Assembly (NCBI GenBank): GCA_009859145.1
Contig: VRVR01000006.1
Location: forward strand, 282,096 to 346,095
DNA: 64,000 nucleotides
Origin: Andalucia godoyi
Taxonomy: Eukaryota > Discoba > Jakobea > Jakobida > Andaluciidae
Direction of reading: 5' to 3'
The position numbers were made by a program, and so were the translations under genes. Positions 46,998 through 57,163 of this stretch are shown here, piece after piece. Within the stretch, counting starts at the first letter, position 1; the number at the start of each line of letters is the position of its first letter. Below the pieces are notes generated by a model. That model had not been told where the DNA came from and did no database searches. It worked only from the letters and a program-made list of their open reading frames with translations.

Positions 46998-48185
46998 ATG
47001 CATTCAGAAAACATGTCAGAGAAGAATTACTTTGTGGCTTCGATTCTATTGGCCTTTATACAAACGTCACTTGGATTATTTGGTGTGTTCGTTAGCATTG
47101 CAATCACTGGAAACATGTCTCCAATGCTCTTCTCGTTGATGCGAGGCCTGATAAGCTTGCCTCCGACCATCATGACTGCATACATCATCGATGGAAATGA
47201 GTATACGAACAAGGATCAGTCACGGCGACACCGTCTTTCCGACTTTCTCACAGTCAGTCCACAATGGAGATCGACGGTGGGGTCGCTGCGAATTTGGAGA
47301 AAGACTGCTGTTGTGCTTGGTATGATGTGCATATCGCCTGCGCAATTGTCGATTTCCTTTGCGATTGCATGGTCCTCACCTTTGACGATGGCGCTCTTTG
47401 GGCAAACCGTGCCTCTTATTGCGAGTTCTATATCCATGGCCAGGAAACTTGAGCCGTTCTCCTTGATCAAGGTTGCAGGAACCATTGTTTCATTCACCGG
47501 ATGCTCCCTGATGATTCTAAACCCGTTCGACAGCGAAAAGAGTGCTGATCTCACTGTTTCCCTGCAAGGAATGGCGATGATTGCACTGAATGTCGTCGCT
47601 TCAGTCCTGTACCTGTTTATGCAGAAAAGGTTTTTCGACGCGGAAAAGGTTCCTGCAAGCACAACCACTGCGATGTCCTTCTGCGGCTCGACGTTTGTGC
47701 TGTGCATCGCGTCCCTTGTCTATTTCATTTTTATTGACCCGAACAACCAACCGACACAAAGCTTGGCCGATGCAAAACCAGTTGTGGTTGGCGCAATGCT
47801 GTACGCCGGGTTTGTTGCATCGTGCGCGTCGTTTGTGGCAGGGAATTATGCAATGAAGCTTTCCGATCCGAGCTTCAGTTCAATGTTCACACCTCTTTCG
47901 CCGATTGCCACAGCACTGTTTTCGTTCTGCTTCTTTTCCAGCCTGCCTACGGTTAGCCAGTATGTTGGTGGATCGTTCATTGTCTGCGGACTGACAGCAG
48001 TACTGATCCAGCGACGGCGGGAGTTTCTTGCTTCTCAGGCCACAGAGGTCGTCCCGACCAGCAAGGAAACGAAGTTGGGCGAAGTCGGCAACTCTCATCA
48101 CGAACATGAGCTTGCGATTGATCGTATTTCTCTTCTTCAAGTCGACGCGGATGTTCACATCGATGCTGATCCACAAGCTGATTGA
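46998..48185 (+). CDS. DMT/EamA-type transporter
   Basis: 395 residues with about ten hydrophobic segments in two similar halves, as in the drug/metabolite transporter superfamily: for example VASILLAFIQTSLGLFGVFV, SSPLTMALFGQTVPLIASSI, IKVAGTIVSFTGCSLMIL, MIALNVVASVLYLFMQKRFF, GFVASCASFVAGNYAMKL and SSMFTPLSPIATALFSFCFF. The end of the second half keeps the family's 'G...I..G'-like pattern (VGGSFIVCGLTAVLIQRR). The cytosolic C-terminus is Glu/His/Asp-rich. Closest in style to WAT1-like and EamA proteins. The substrate cannot be inferred. It lies next to the Fanzor relic without apparent damage. Confidence 0.8.
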   Translation: MHSENMSEKNYFVASILLAFIQTSLGLFGVFVSIAITGNMSPMLFSLMRGLISLPPTIMTAYIIDGNEYTNKDQSRRHRLSDFLTVSPQWRSTVGSLRIWRKTAVVLGMMCISPAQLSISFAIAWSSPLTMALFGQTVPLIASSISMARKLEPFSLIKVAGTIVSFTGCSLMILNPFDSEKSADLTVSLQGMAMIALNVVASVLYLFMQKRFFDAEKVPASTTTAMSFCGSTFVLCIASLVYFIFIDPNNQPTQSLADAKPVVVGAMLYAGFVASCASFVAGNYAMKLSDPSFSSMFTPLSPIATALFSFCFFSSLPTVSQYVGGSFIVCGLTAVLIQRRREFLASQATEVVPTSKETKLGEVGNSHHEHELAIDRISLLQVDADVHIDADPQAD

Positions 48186-48815
48186 CGAAAACTCCACATT
48201 CCAAACACACTGTGTCGAGTCGTACGGATTTTCTCAGGATGTTACGACTCCCCCCTCGTTCTCTTATTATGTTGCTGCTGGTGCTGCCGGAAGAAAAGCC
48301 ATTCTCTTTCTGTTTTTAATTTAAAAAAGAACAACAACAACAAGCGATCTGCAAGTTGGCTGTGATGGGAGAGGAAAAAACAATGAAGCAAACATTGGCA
48401 GACGCTTGTTTTCCGGTGTCCAGAATCGAGAGTCCGGAGTTGTCGGAGACATTGCCTTTTTTCTTTCTTTTTCGTTGGACTGCTCTCTCGTAGTCCGAAC
48501 TAGGGTTGGTAAATGCAATATTGCAATGCAAGATACTGCATGCAAGATAGTGCAATTGCAGTTTCTCTGGTTTGATGCTCTTTCAATCTCGCCCGTTTCC
48601 CCCAATATTGCATGATTTTCTGCATTAAATCAGGAAAGAGAGAGCAGAGAAGAACGAACAGAGCAAGAAGAAAAGGCACGCCGCCCTTTCTCACCTTCAG
48701 TATTGTTGCTATCATCATCATAATTAAGATTTTTTTTTGGTTTAAAAAAAAAACAACAACAACAACAATAACAAATTTTGGATCTGGGGTTTTAAGATTA
48801 GGATTTGGGTTTGAA
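48186..48815. other. Intergenic region with TGCAA-rich stretch
   Basis: At 48510-48562 the words TGCAA, ATTGCA and TGCATGCAAGATA recur many times in about 50 bases. A/T-rich and CAA-rich runs flank it (48318-48340, 48729-48772). No gene seen. Confidence 0.55.
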
Positions 48816-49769
48816 ATGCCTTCGTTTGATGCGTTTGAGCCGGACTGCTTTGTTGGGAAATCGGCAATCGAGTTTGTATCCGAGTGTCGGTTTTCATCCT
48901 TTGACTCTCCGTTTTATGTATATACGCTGTATTCATTGATTATGTGCACAGCTGGACTTCTTCTGTCTCTTTCCGTGTGTCCGATCTTGTTCCGAAAGAC
49001 GTTCAAGGGACTTTCGGCTATGGACCGATACATTTGGAGCTGCAAGGCAATCTCTGTGATCCACGCAACAGTCTCTGGAGTTCTGTCTGGCTATGTGCTC
49101 ATCTACGAGCCCCAAGTTCGGCAGAGTGTCCTGTTTGGAAACTCATGGAACACGCATGTTGTGTGTGGAATCTCGTTTGGATACATGATATTCGACGTTG
49201 TTACGTATCTTTGGAGAAATGATGGTAATATAACTATGATTTCGCACCATTTTGTATCGGCACTTGCGCTCTGGTACTGCTCTGGTACACGAATTGGGCT
49301 GTCAACCACCATGGGCTTCCTCGTCACGGAATCGACCACACCGATGGTCCAGCTCAACTGGTTTCTTCGGAAATCCGGACTTTCCAACACGATCTGGTAC
49401 ACGCTGAATGGTCTTTCAATTTGGGTGCTCTGGATTTTTGCAAGAATTGGAATGTCGCTCTACTTGTGCTATGCCATCATCGTGCAGTATCCGCTTTGGC
49501 AACACGTGCCGTGGTACATGGTCGTTACCGCCGTGTTTCCGATCATTTTCCTCACTCTCAACATGATCTGGTTCATCGAAATTTCCAAAAAGGTGTTTTC
49601 TTCGTTTACGACAACCAAAAAGACGCATCACCGTCACCGTCCCCATTCTCATTCACATTCTCAACAAGGAAAGTATCTGGACGACAAGTCCCTCAAGGCA
49701 GATGAGCAGCAGGCCACGGTTTCGCCCAGAAGCACAGCATGTCGCGCAAATCTCCGAAAGGAGGATTAA
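48816..49769 (+). CDS. TLC-domain (TMEM56/TLCD4-like) membrane protein
   Basis: 317 residues from the ATG at 48816 (MPSFDAFEPDCF); the frame is open upstream through low-complexity sequence without support. About seven transmembrane segments. The TLC signature region is clear: VVCGISFGYMIFDVVTYLWR, ITMISHHFVSALALWYC, MGFLVTESTTPMVQLNWFLR and YTLNGLSIWVLWIFARIG. The 'SxHH' core and the 'E-T-PxxNxRW'-like region (here TESTTPMVQLNW) point to the TMEM56/TLCD group rather than ceramide synthase. The cytosolic tail contains a His/Ser run. The family acts in lipid handling of endomembranes; the exact role is unknown. Confidence 0.85.
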   Translation: MPSFDAFEPDCFVGKSAIEFVSECRFSSFDSPFYVYTLYSLIMCTAGLLLSLSVCPILFRKTFKGLSAMDRYIWSCKAISVIHATVSGVLSGYVLIYEPQVRQSVLFGNSWNTHVVCGISFGYMIFDVVTYLWRNDGNITMISHHFVSALALWYCSGTRIGLSTTMGFLVTESTTPMVQLNWFLRKSGLSNTIWYTLNGLSIWVLWIFARIGMSLYLCYAIIVQYPLWQHVPWYMVVTAVFPIIFLTLNMIWFIEISKKVFSSFTTTKKTHHRHRPHSHSHSQQGKYLDDKSLKADEQQATVSPRSTACRANLRKED

Positions 49770-50344
49770 ACGCAACCATCGTCATGCACGCATAAGCAAC
49801 TTCTTCCCCATCACATCTCGTTTTCTGAATGTCCCCAGCTTTTGTAATCCTTGTAATCCTCCACTCTTTATCCTTCTTCACCCCACTTCACCGAGTTCAT
49901 TCACGCCAGGCCATCGCTATTTGTCTCTCTTTACTCCTCCCACCAGACGATTGATTTTCGTAGAATCGATTGTCATGGAGCATTGCAGTAGTACCAGTTA
50001 GTGTTGATGCAGTGTATCGCAAGGCGTTTTGGAATATGAATTAAAAATAATAATAATAAATGCACGTGCCAGGATCGCTCCGTTCCAATTGCGGTCGACC
50101 GTGCATTTGCACGATGGGCAACAAAACACCTTGGCGATCTTCGACGACAGTTTGTCGGCAGCTGCTCTCCGGAGCGCATCGTCATATCGCAATAAGTGGC
50201 AGCGGTTTTTTTGCAGCTGTACGCCGCTTTCATGTTTTTATTATTGTCGGTTTTTTCTTTCTTTCTTGGTTTTGTTGGTTGCCTATTTGCCCCCCGTTTC
50301 TCGCCTCTGCCGTTTGCGTTCAAAGCAACCCCAAAGGATGATGA
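49770..50344. other. Intergenic, no gene recognised
   Basis: Overlapping open frames on both strands from about 49970 to 50330 are low complexity, with no recognised motif. It includes the leader of the next gene. Confidence 0.5.
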
Positions 50345-51163
50345 ATGGACCGGATACTGTTGTCGAATTTCGCACAGGCAATTCTAGACGGTCTGCAGAG
50401 GTACCAAGCCTCGCGAAATGTGCGTCGATCCCGACAAACATCTGAGCCTCAAGATCGCGGTGTCTTGCTAACGACCAACGAAACGTTGCAACAATGGGAA
50501 TCCACGCGTCGGCAATTGCTTATTCTGCTGGATCAAGCAGTTCTGGCAAAATCAAGGTTTTCTAGAGCATTTCCTCGCAAAGCCAAGGAGTTTCCCCCGG
50601 ATGCTGCACAGAGGTACAATTTGACTTGGCATCCCGGCTGGAGGGATCCTGAACCGTATGTGCCGGCCACAGATGCAGACCCCTTCCGCGGAGCTTGCGG
50701 CGTCTCCTCTTGCCTGTGCGATCTTTTTGAAACTCCAGGACCACCGTATATCTATCATCCTGATCACATGGATACGAACCCGGACCGCATGCTCTGTGCG
50801 CGCTGTCTGCATCCAAAGGTCGAGCACAAGTTGGCCACTACTGCAGATCGCCGTAAGCTCAAGGAGTTTTCCGAGGAACATGTCGAAAAATACGCGGTTC
50901 CAGCTTCAGTAGCAGTGTCCATTACCGGGGATGAGGAGGAGCTCGAAAGCACTCGCAAGGAACACCCTGCAGATGTTCCCATGTACGTTCTCAAGGAATT
51001 CTACACACGACATCCGCAAGCTGCAGGAGCCGGGGAGGTCTTCAAAAGCATTGCCATGATCGATTCAGGCTCCCCTTCTTCTTCGTCCCAAACACGATCA
51101 AAGTCATCTGCAATGTCCGATCTTTGGGACGACGAAGCGAACGAAGCCGAAGGATTCTTCTGA
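50345..51163 (+). CDS. Protein with FAM221-like Cys/His motif
   Basis: 272 residues, single exon. A helical N-terminal half has LLILLDQAVLAKSRFSRAFP. A central cysteine motif follows: CGVSSCLCDLF, then about 30 residues later CARCLHPKVEH. The C-x4-C-x-C ... C-x2-C-x2-H-x4-H arrangement is like the metal-binding motif of FAM221 proteins (cysteine cluster, then CxxC-x-H). It carries PYVPATDADPF between the halves and a Ser-rich acidic C-terminus ending in DDEANEAEGFF. The family link is tentative and no enzyme signature is seen. Confidence 0.65.
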   Translation: MDRILLSNFAQAILDGLQRYQASRNVRRSRQTSEPQDRGVLLTTNETLQQWESTRRQLLILLDQAVLAKSRFSRAFPRKAKEFPPDAAQRYNLTWHPGWRDPEPYVPATDADPFRGACGVSSCLCDLFETPGPPYIYHPDHMDTNPDRMLCARCLHPKVEHKLATTADRRKLKEFSEEHVEKYAVPASVAVSITGDEEELESTRKEHPADVPMYVLKEFYTRHPQAAGAGEVFKSIAMIDSGSPSSSSQTRSKSSAMSDLWDDEANEAEGFF

Positions 51164-51275
51164 GTTTCTCACACCTGCGCGACATGCACAGATAACACAC
51201 GCGCTAAAGTGCAAGAACACCAACGATCATCCGTGTGTCGTCGCTTTATTGCTGGGGGAATCTAATGATGAGGAT

Positions 51276-51734
51276 TTATGATACTCTCTTTGCAGGAAAC
51301 TGAAGGTTAAAAGGCACAGGTTTTTGGGCGTCGTGTTCATGTTCCGGGCCTTCAAATACTCTGAGCATGCGCAGCCTTTCTCGACGCAGCTTGTTTTTTG
51401 GAAGCATTCCGGAAACCGCACGCACCAAGACATCACAGGGCTTCTTTTCTCTGAGTTTTTCGGGTGAGACTTCCTTGAGACCGCCTGGGTATCCCGAATG
51501 CCAACGGTAAATCTTGTCTTCTTCCTTTTTCCCAGAGAATTCGACCTTGTCTGCATTGGTAACGACCACAAAATCACCGCAATTCATCGAATTGTCAAAG
51601 ATCGGCTTGTGCTTGCCCATCAAAACAGTCGCAATCTGTGTCGCCAAACGACCGACAGTGAGTCCCTTTGCATCGACATGGTGCCAAATGGGTCGCAGCA
51701 CAGATTGGGGCAGCTTTCGGATCGACGACGACAT
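51276..51734 (-). CDS. MRPL13: Mitochondrial ribosomal protein uL13m
   Basis: 152 residues. The bacterial-type L13 fold is clear: WHHVDAKGLTVGRLATQIA, LMGKHKPIFDNSMNCGDFVV, YRWHSGYPGGLKE and VSGMLPKNKLRRERLRML, then EGPEHEHDAQKP. The match is to bacterial and mitochondrial L13, not the cytosolic eukaryotic form. A short N-terminus (MSSSIRKLPQSVLRPI), basic and Ser-rich, could serve for mitochondrial import. Large-subunit assembly role. Confident. Confidence 0.96.
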   Translation of the reverse strand: MSSSIRKLPQSVLRPIWHHVDAKGLTVGRLATQIATVLMGKHKPIFDNSMNCGDFVVVTNADKVEFSGKKEEDKIYRWHSGYPGGLKEVSPEKLREKKPCDVLVRAVSGMLPKNKLRRERLRMLRVFEGPEHEHDAQKPVPFNLQFPAKRVS

Positions 51735-52124
51735 CCTTGTTGGTTTCCCTTCCCTATGTTAAATTTATAATAATTGTTGATCCTATGAATAACAAATTCA
51801 CCATCCTCATCGGGATCAAAGGAAGCAGTATTCTTTGGAGTAAGAAACGCACTCTGCATAAAACCCAGAATGGCTGTGAGGGTTTGGGAAGCGAGAAGGG
51901 AGAGGCAACCCTAGACTGTGTGGGTCCAGAATTGGATGGACTCAGACATCTACAGTCGCTTCGACTTTTCCCGCTTTCTCCCCTCTTCTTTTGTTTGTTG
52001 TGTTTTTGGGGTTTTTAGTGTTTGGGAATGTGCATGACCAATTGACGACGCACGAGCCACGGCTACGGATAACGACGACATTCGGCAACGGACAACCGTC
52101 GGCAGACATGTAACGTGTGGGAGG
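51735..52124. other. Divergent promoter region
   Basis: 390 bases between uL13m (-) and the SETD9-like gene (+). No further gene or repeat noted. Confidence 0.6.
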
Positions 52125-52790
52125 ATGTATGGGAGTGGGAGCAGGAGGTTGCAGACGCAACTGCTTGACATGCTGCACCGATCCTGGAAAGCGGGATTAA
52201 AGACGCCGATCATTCCTGACGACCACGCGTTTTCATTGAAATTGGCGCCGTCGACTGTGCATGGACAAGGTGTGTTTTTGTCCAATGGACACGTTTCTGA
52301 ACCGGGCATGCTGCTGTGTTTGTATCCTGGGACATTGTACTTGAATACAGACATTATGTTCTGGGTTTCCATTCGAAACTCGTTTATTCTGAGGAGGATC
52401 GACGGGATTCTTGTGGATGGAAAGGATTCCGGCCTGAGCAAGCGGACGTTTATTTCGTGTGCAGAACGCGATGCCGAGATGCTGAAACTTGCAAAGCCAG
52501 ATACTTCGTGGATCGGCAGCCAGAGTGACGCACGGAAACAAGGTCATCTGAATTGTGGACAGTACATCAATTATTCAAATAATGGGTTGGCAAATGTGGC
52601 ATACATGGAATGTGATTTTCAGGCCGCCGAGTTCCCTCCGGAGTTTTCTCCGTATCTTCCTTATACGTGGGCAAACATGGAGTCTGCCGTTGCCATGCAA
52701 GATACGGTGCACATTGTTGCTTTGGTGTCCACATCCGAGATCAAAAAGGGTGACGAACTCTTTTCGACGTACATTACACTTGTACGCTGA
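52125..52790 (+). CDS. SETD9-like SET-domain protein
   Basis: 221 residues. The SET fold begins at STVHGQGVFLSNGHVSEPGM, then LLCLYPGTLYLNTD, ISIRNSFILRRIDGILVDG-like segments, GQYINYSNNGLANVAYMEC (the Asn-rich SAM-binding region, equivalent to the NHS box), IVALVSTSEIKKGDELFSTY. The YPGTxY, DGxLxDGxDxGxSK and GQYxNxxxNxxANVxYxE strings parallel SETD9. The usual ELxxDY end is ELFSTY. Whether it methylates proteins is unknown, because SETD9 has no settled substrate. Preceded by a 5' ATG in good context at 52125; a start at the later ATG of MLHRSW is also possible. Confidence 0.85.
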   Translation: MYGSGSRRLQTQLLDMLHRSWKAGLKTPIIPDDHAFSLKLAPSTVHGQGVFLSNGHVSEPGMLLCLYPGTLYLNTDIMFWVSIRNSFILRRIDGILVDGKDSGLSKRTFISCAERDAEMLKLAKPDTSWIGSQSDARKQGHLNCGQYINYSNNGLANVAYMECDFQAAEFPPEFSPYLPYTWANMESAVAMQDTVHIVALVSTSEIKKGDELFSTYITLVR

Positions 52791-52916
52791 CCGCCCATAC
52801 TTTAACCAACGATAGAAGCAGCAGCAGCAGTGCTGGTGGTGGTGGTGGCGGCGGTAATGATGCGAGGATAACGATGATGATATTCATTTAATAAGAAGGA
52901 TGTGGGAACGAGGAAA

Positions 52917-55703
52917 TCACGCGATTTTCGCCTGGAATTTTGGCTTCTCACAAATTAGACACTTGTCTGTCGATGGAGCAACGATATTGGCAGAAAACGG
53001 TCTTTCTGCATTTCGATATTGCGGTCTTCGAACGGATCCACGGGAAGCATCTCCCGACTGGGGACGGCGAGCGGTCCCCGGAGGATGTGGAACCCGTTGG
53101 GAATCCATAATAGCGTGCTCTCGAATGCGTTCCGTCAGCAAACGGTCTTCCACGAACATTTTGGCGACGTTTTGGACCAGCCGATCCTCGATTTCCTTCG
53201 CGTTCAACGTCATGTCAAATACGTGGCTCGACAGCTGGCGCACGGGATCACCCGCATCTGCCGCCGTATCAGAACGAATGCTCGCTACACTGACACTGGA
53301 GGCCCGTGCCGCAGAGGAAGGCCGAGAGCCCCGCACGCTTCCTACATTTGCCTGATCCAATATCTGGTCATATCGATCGCGAACAACATGCAGGGAAGTG
53401 CCATCTCGCATCTTCATCATTGACTCGACAAATTCAATTTCGGATGCAACCGATGCACCAACTTTCGAAGAGGTTGCAGATGTGGGTCTCGAAGATGACG
53501 GGACACGGATCTGCAAAATCTGTTGCTCCTTTCGCATGCGAGCCAGCTTATCTGCATCCTCCATGGTTGCCAATGTGAGAGCGTGAATGGATCGCTTAAT
53601 CTCGGACTGTGCAGGCGCAGAGACTTCCACAGCGGTTGGCGCGGATGAATCTACGCTTCTTCTCACTGAGCGGCCTAGAGAAAGAATGGGGCGCGGATCA
53701 AGAGATACGACATCCTCTACAGATGGAGAAAAGTGCTTGTACGATTCATCCAGCTGCCGGTCGCCAAACAACAATGGTGTACGACCAGTCTTGCCCAGCG
53801 GCGATTGCGAGGTCTCGGATGACGTTTCAAGGTCATTCGAAGCAATTCGGCCTGCAAAGGGTCGTGGCCGAAACCCTTGCACTCGAAGATCATTCAACGG
53901 CGATCGCGGAGAATCCAACTGCGTCTTGTTGGATCCAGCGAACTTGTCGTCAACCTGCTGGAGGTTCTTTGACAGCTGGTCAACATCAATAAAGTTCGCT
54001 CCTTCCTCGTACATGGTCTTGAACGAGTCGCGCAGTGCCTGAATATACATACGCTCTTGGAACGGATTTGAGAACATAATTGGACGTACCGACGGGGGTG
54101 GCTTCAGATACTTTTCACCATCGACAAGTGCACTGCGGGGAGTCGACGACGGTCCTTCCGTGTCCTTTTCAGCGTGTTCCGCAATCGAAAGATCGGTTTT
54201 TGAACCCTTTCGTCTGCGGTTTCTCCGGCGATGCAAGGCAGCAGAAGCAGTTGCAGCTACTCGATCCGAGTCGGACACCAAAGGAGTTGGGGGACGCGTG
54301 CTCTCCCACGGTGCCATTGAAAGATTAGACCCAGGACGTGTTGCGGATCCGGAAATGCTGCCATTACTGGTTTTCCGGCCAGAAGTGTCGTCTGTGTTTC
54401 GAATACTCTTCGGAAGATTCGGTTGCAACGCCAGTGCGGAATTGGAAGAAGCAACTTTTCGGACGGAGGAAGAAGCAGGCCGCGAGATGGACATGTACGA
54501 GACGGCAGACGTTCTTCCGCCTTTCGGCGATTGAGGAGGCGAGTTGCACACAAACATCGGCGTCTGGGCATCTTCCGTGATCATCGGATCCACTTTTTTT
54601 CTGGGCGACAGCACTCTTAATCTGTACTCATCTGCCACATCAAACTGCCCAAGATACGATGACAAGAGTCGGATGGAAGGTCGAGCGGGATACGCTGGCA
54701 TGTTGAATTCGAGGGTCTTCACTTCAGAATCTCCCCAAGAGCCCTGCTGCTGCAAATCGCCTTGGTCATCCAAGGTTCCATCCGATGACTGCTGCTGCTG
54801 CTGGAGCTGCAAACTCTGCAGTCGCTGGTGCAGCTGCGCTTGCTGCAATTGATACTCAGATTCAGCACCTCCACGGGCCGATTGGCTGTCATACATCATC
54901 GCCACGCTTGCAGCAAGAGACCGCTGCGGAAAGCCTCGATGCGAAACAGGTGTGGACGAGGAAGTCCGGTTTCTGGTCCCATGTGGATTTTGCTCTCCAC
55001 GATCTGTGAAAAGGAAAGAAGCCACATTGGACCGTCTTCTCGAAGAATGAACCACTCTTTCATCTGGTCTCTCATCATTCATGACGGCATGACGCTTTCC
55101 TTTGGAACCAGCGGCTGCAGGTTTCTTGGACTTTTCACGAGCGCTGGCATAATTGACAAACGCACCTTTGGGAATGGTTCCTTTCCCACGGAACGAGTTT
55201 TGACGTGCAGAAGTCATCAGTTGCGCCGAATTGTTTCCAGCCAAAGTCGACAAATCCAGCTTTGCAACATGCACCGATTTACTCGATTGAGGATAGACAG
55301 GGGCAATATCCGGTCTTGAGTAGCTCTGCAATTGACCAGTGTTCTGATGCTGCGAGGCAGCGGAATTCAGCAACGAGTACGCCGCAGGCTTCCCACTGTG
55401 TAATGGAGCACGATCATGACGATCATTGTCATTATCCGAACCACTTCTACTGTCACTACTATCATCATCATACTCATCTGAGGATTCCACGCGTCTGTTT
55501 CGAACCGTAAATACATCGCTACTGACTGGCGGAGAAGTGGACACTGCACGATGGCTTTTCCCATTTCGTGATGAACAATGGGAACTGTGGAGTCGCAGTG
55601 GCTTGCTTGGGCTTCGAACGGAAGAAGGTCGCTGTGAAGGAGACGCTAAAGGAAGCTCAATCACAACTGTCGAGGCAGCTGCTGCCTTTCTTGTCCGATC
55701 CAT
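52917..55703 (-). CDS. Large disordered Ser/Arg-rich protein, unknown
   Basis: 928 residues from ATG (MDRTRKAAAASTVVIELPLA). Most is Ser, Arg, Pro and Gln-rich and predicted disordered, with a Gln-rich block near 285-320. More ordered segments include YPARPSIRLLSSYLGQFDVADEY (about 345-367), MYIQALRDSFKTMYEEGANF (about 555-575) and a helical region near the end (VSVASIRSDTAADAG, VQNVAKMFVEDRLLTERI). The C-terminus ends with a CxxC pair (DKCLICEKPKFQ) only 14 residues from the stop. No known domain is recognised; possibly cytoskeletal. Its start lies 80 bases from the assembly gap. Confidence 0.8.
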   Translation of the reverse strand: MDRTRKAAAASTVVIELPLASPSQRPSSVRSPSKPLRLHSSHCSSRNGKSHRAVSTSPPVSSDVFTVRNRRVESSDEYDDDSSDSRSGSDNDNDRHDRAPLHSGKPAAYSLLNSAASQHQNTGQLQSYSRPDIAPVYPQSSKSVHVAKLDLSTLAGNNSAQLMTSARQNSFRGKGTIPKGAFVNYASAREKSKKPAAAGSKGKRHAVMNDERPDERVVHSSRRRSNVASFLFTDRGEQNPHGTRNRTSSSTPVSHRGFPQRSLAASVAMMYDSQSARGGAESEYQLQQAQLHQRLQSLQLQQQQQSSDGTLDDQGDLQQQGSWGDSEVKTLEFNMPAYPARPSIRLLSSYLGQFDVADEYRLRVLSPRKKVDPMITEDAQTPMFVCNSPPQSPKGGRTSAVSYMSISRPASSSVRKVASSNSALALQPNLPKSIRNTDDTSGRKTSNGSISGSATRPGSNLSMAPWESTRPPTPLVSDSDRVAATASAALHRRRNRRRKGSKTDLSIAEHAEKDTEGPSSTPRSALVDGEKYLKPPPSVRPIMFSNPFQERMYIQALRDSFKTMYEEGANFIDVDQLSKNLQQVDDKFAGSNKTQLDSPRSPLNDLRVQGFRPRPFAGRIASNDLETSSETSQSPLGKTGRTPLLFGDRQLDESYKHFSPSVEDVVSLDPRPILSLGRSVRRSVDSSAPTAVEVSAPAQSEIKRSIHALTLATMEDADKLARMRKEQQILQIRVPSSSRPTSATSSKVGASVASEIEFVESMMKMRDGTSLHVVRDRYDQILDQANVGSVRGSRPSSAARASSVSVASIRSDTAADAGDPVRQLSSHVFDMTLNAKEIEDRLVQNVAKMFVEDRLLTERIREHAIMDSQRVPHPPGTARRPQSGDASRGSVRRPQYRNAERPFSANIVAPSTDKCLICEKPKFQAKIA

Positions 55704-55730
55704 ATGTCACCCTCTGAATTTTTCCCCCTG

Positions 55731-55743
55731 CTCTCTCTCTCCT

Positions 55744-55774
<31 letters not shown>
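55731..55774. repeat. Interrupted (CT)n tract, left flank of the gap
   Basis: CT units interrupted once by CTCCCCT. The same interruption occurs in the tract on the right side of the gap. Confidence 0.9.
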
Positions 55775-55783
55775 AACTACGTT

Positions 55784-56500
55784 NNNNNNNNNNNNNNNNN
55801 NNNNNNNNNNNNNNNNNNNNNNNNNNNNNNNNNNNNNNNNNNNNNNNNNNNNNNNNNNNNNNNNNNNNNNNNNNNNNNNNNNNNNNNNNNNNNNNNNNNN
55901 NNNNNNNNNNNNNNNNNNNNNNNNNNNNNNNNNNNNNNNNNNNNNNNNNNNNNNNNNNNNNNNNNNNNNNNNNNNNNNNNNNNNNNNNNNNNNNNNNNNN
56001 NNNNNNNNNNNNNNNNNNNNNNNNNNNNNNNNNNNNNNNNNNNNNNNNNNNNNNNNNNNNNNNNNNNNNNNNNNNNNNNNNNNNNNNNNNNNNNNNNNNN
56101 NNNNNNNNNNNNNNNNNNNNNNNNNNNNNNNNNNNNNNNNNNNNNNNNNNNNNNNNNNNNNNNNNNNNNNNNNNNNNNNNNNNNNNNNNNNNNNNNNNNN
56201 NNNNNNNNNNNNNNNNNNNNNNNNNNNNNNNNNNNNNNNNNNNNNNNNNNNNNNNNNNNNNNNNNNNNNNNNNNNNNNNNNNNNNNNNNNNNNNNNNNNN
56301 NNNNNNNNNNNNNNNNNNNNNNNNNNNNNNNNNNNNNNNNNNNNNNNNNNNNNNNNNNNNNNNNNNNNNNNNNNNNNNNNNNNNNNNNNNNNNNNNNNNN
56401 NNNNNNNNNNNNNNNNNNNNNNNNNNNNNNNNNNNNNNNNNNNNNNNNNNNNNNNNNNNNNNNNNNNNNNNNNNNNNNNNNNNNNNNNNNNNNNNNNNNN
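55784..56500. other. Assembly gap (717 N)
   Basis: Run of undetermined bases. Both edges run into nearly the same interrupted CT tract, so the gap sits in or between microsatellite copies. Confidence 1.
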
Positions 56501-56510
56501 TTTCCGTCGC

Positions 56511-56548
56511 TCTCTCTCTCCTCCCCTCTCTCTCTCTCTCTCTCTCTC
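56511..56548. repeat. Interrupted (CT)n tract, right flank of the gap
   Basis: Same structure as the left-flank tract: CT units, CTCCCCT, CT units. Confidence 0.9.
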
Positions 56549-56947
56549 AAAATGGTTGTTTCTTTTGTTTCTTTTGTTTTCTTGTCTGTAACAGCAAACT
56601 CTGGATTACATCGTGTCGTCGAATCGGAGGCTTTATTCGGAGAAACGGACGTTTCAAAAAAATCTCGATAAAATCTACTGTTTCCAGTCCTCCAGCTGCC
56701 GGACCTTTTCCGGAGATTTTGACTTTTGAAATTATCAGTTAAGCTGCTGTAGAAAAAGAACGCATGGGAAGACTTTCGCGGACTTTCGCGTTTTCTGCGC
56801 TTTTGTTTTTCTTAATCTCTCTCCTTTTTCCTTCTCCTTAATGGCAATGACGAACGATTTCTAATCCGTGTTTCACCTGATATTATGTGACGAGAAAGTT
56901 TAACTGAGCCATTTCAAACCATTCCATACTTTTCTTCCCCTTAAACA

Positions 56948-56988
<41 letters not shown>

Positions 56989-57163
56989 CACTCTCATTCA
57001 GAGAGAGAGAGAAAGAGAGAGAGATACATGTACACAAGCCTCCCCAAAAAAGTACACATCCAGAAAAAGGCACAGTTACGTGGGGTGTTTACATCTTATT
57101 AATATGTTTATATGATTATACATGCTGTACATGAGAAGGCAGTCAAGGTTAAAGATCATCACG
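56549..57163. other. Intergenic region with (AC)n and (GA)n repeats
   Basis: (AC)n at about 56949-56990 and (GA)n at about 57000-57023. No gene seen; it holds the 3' flank of the MFS gene on the minus strand. Confidence 0.6.
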
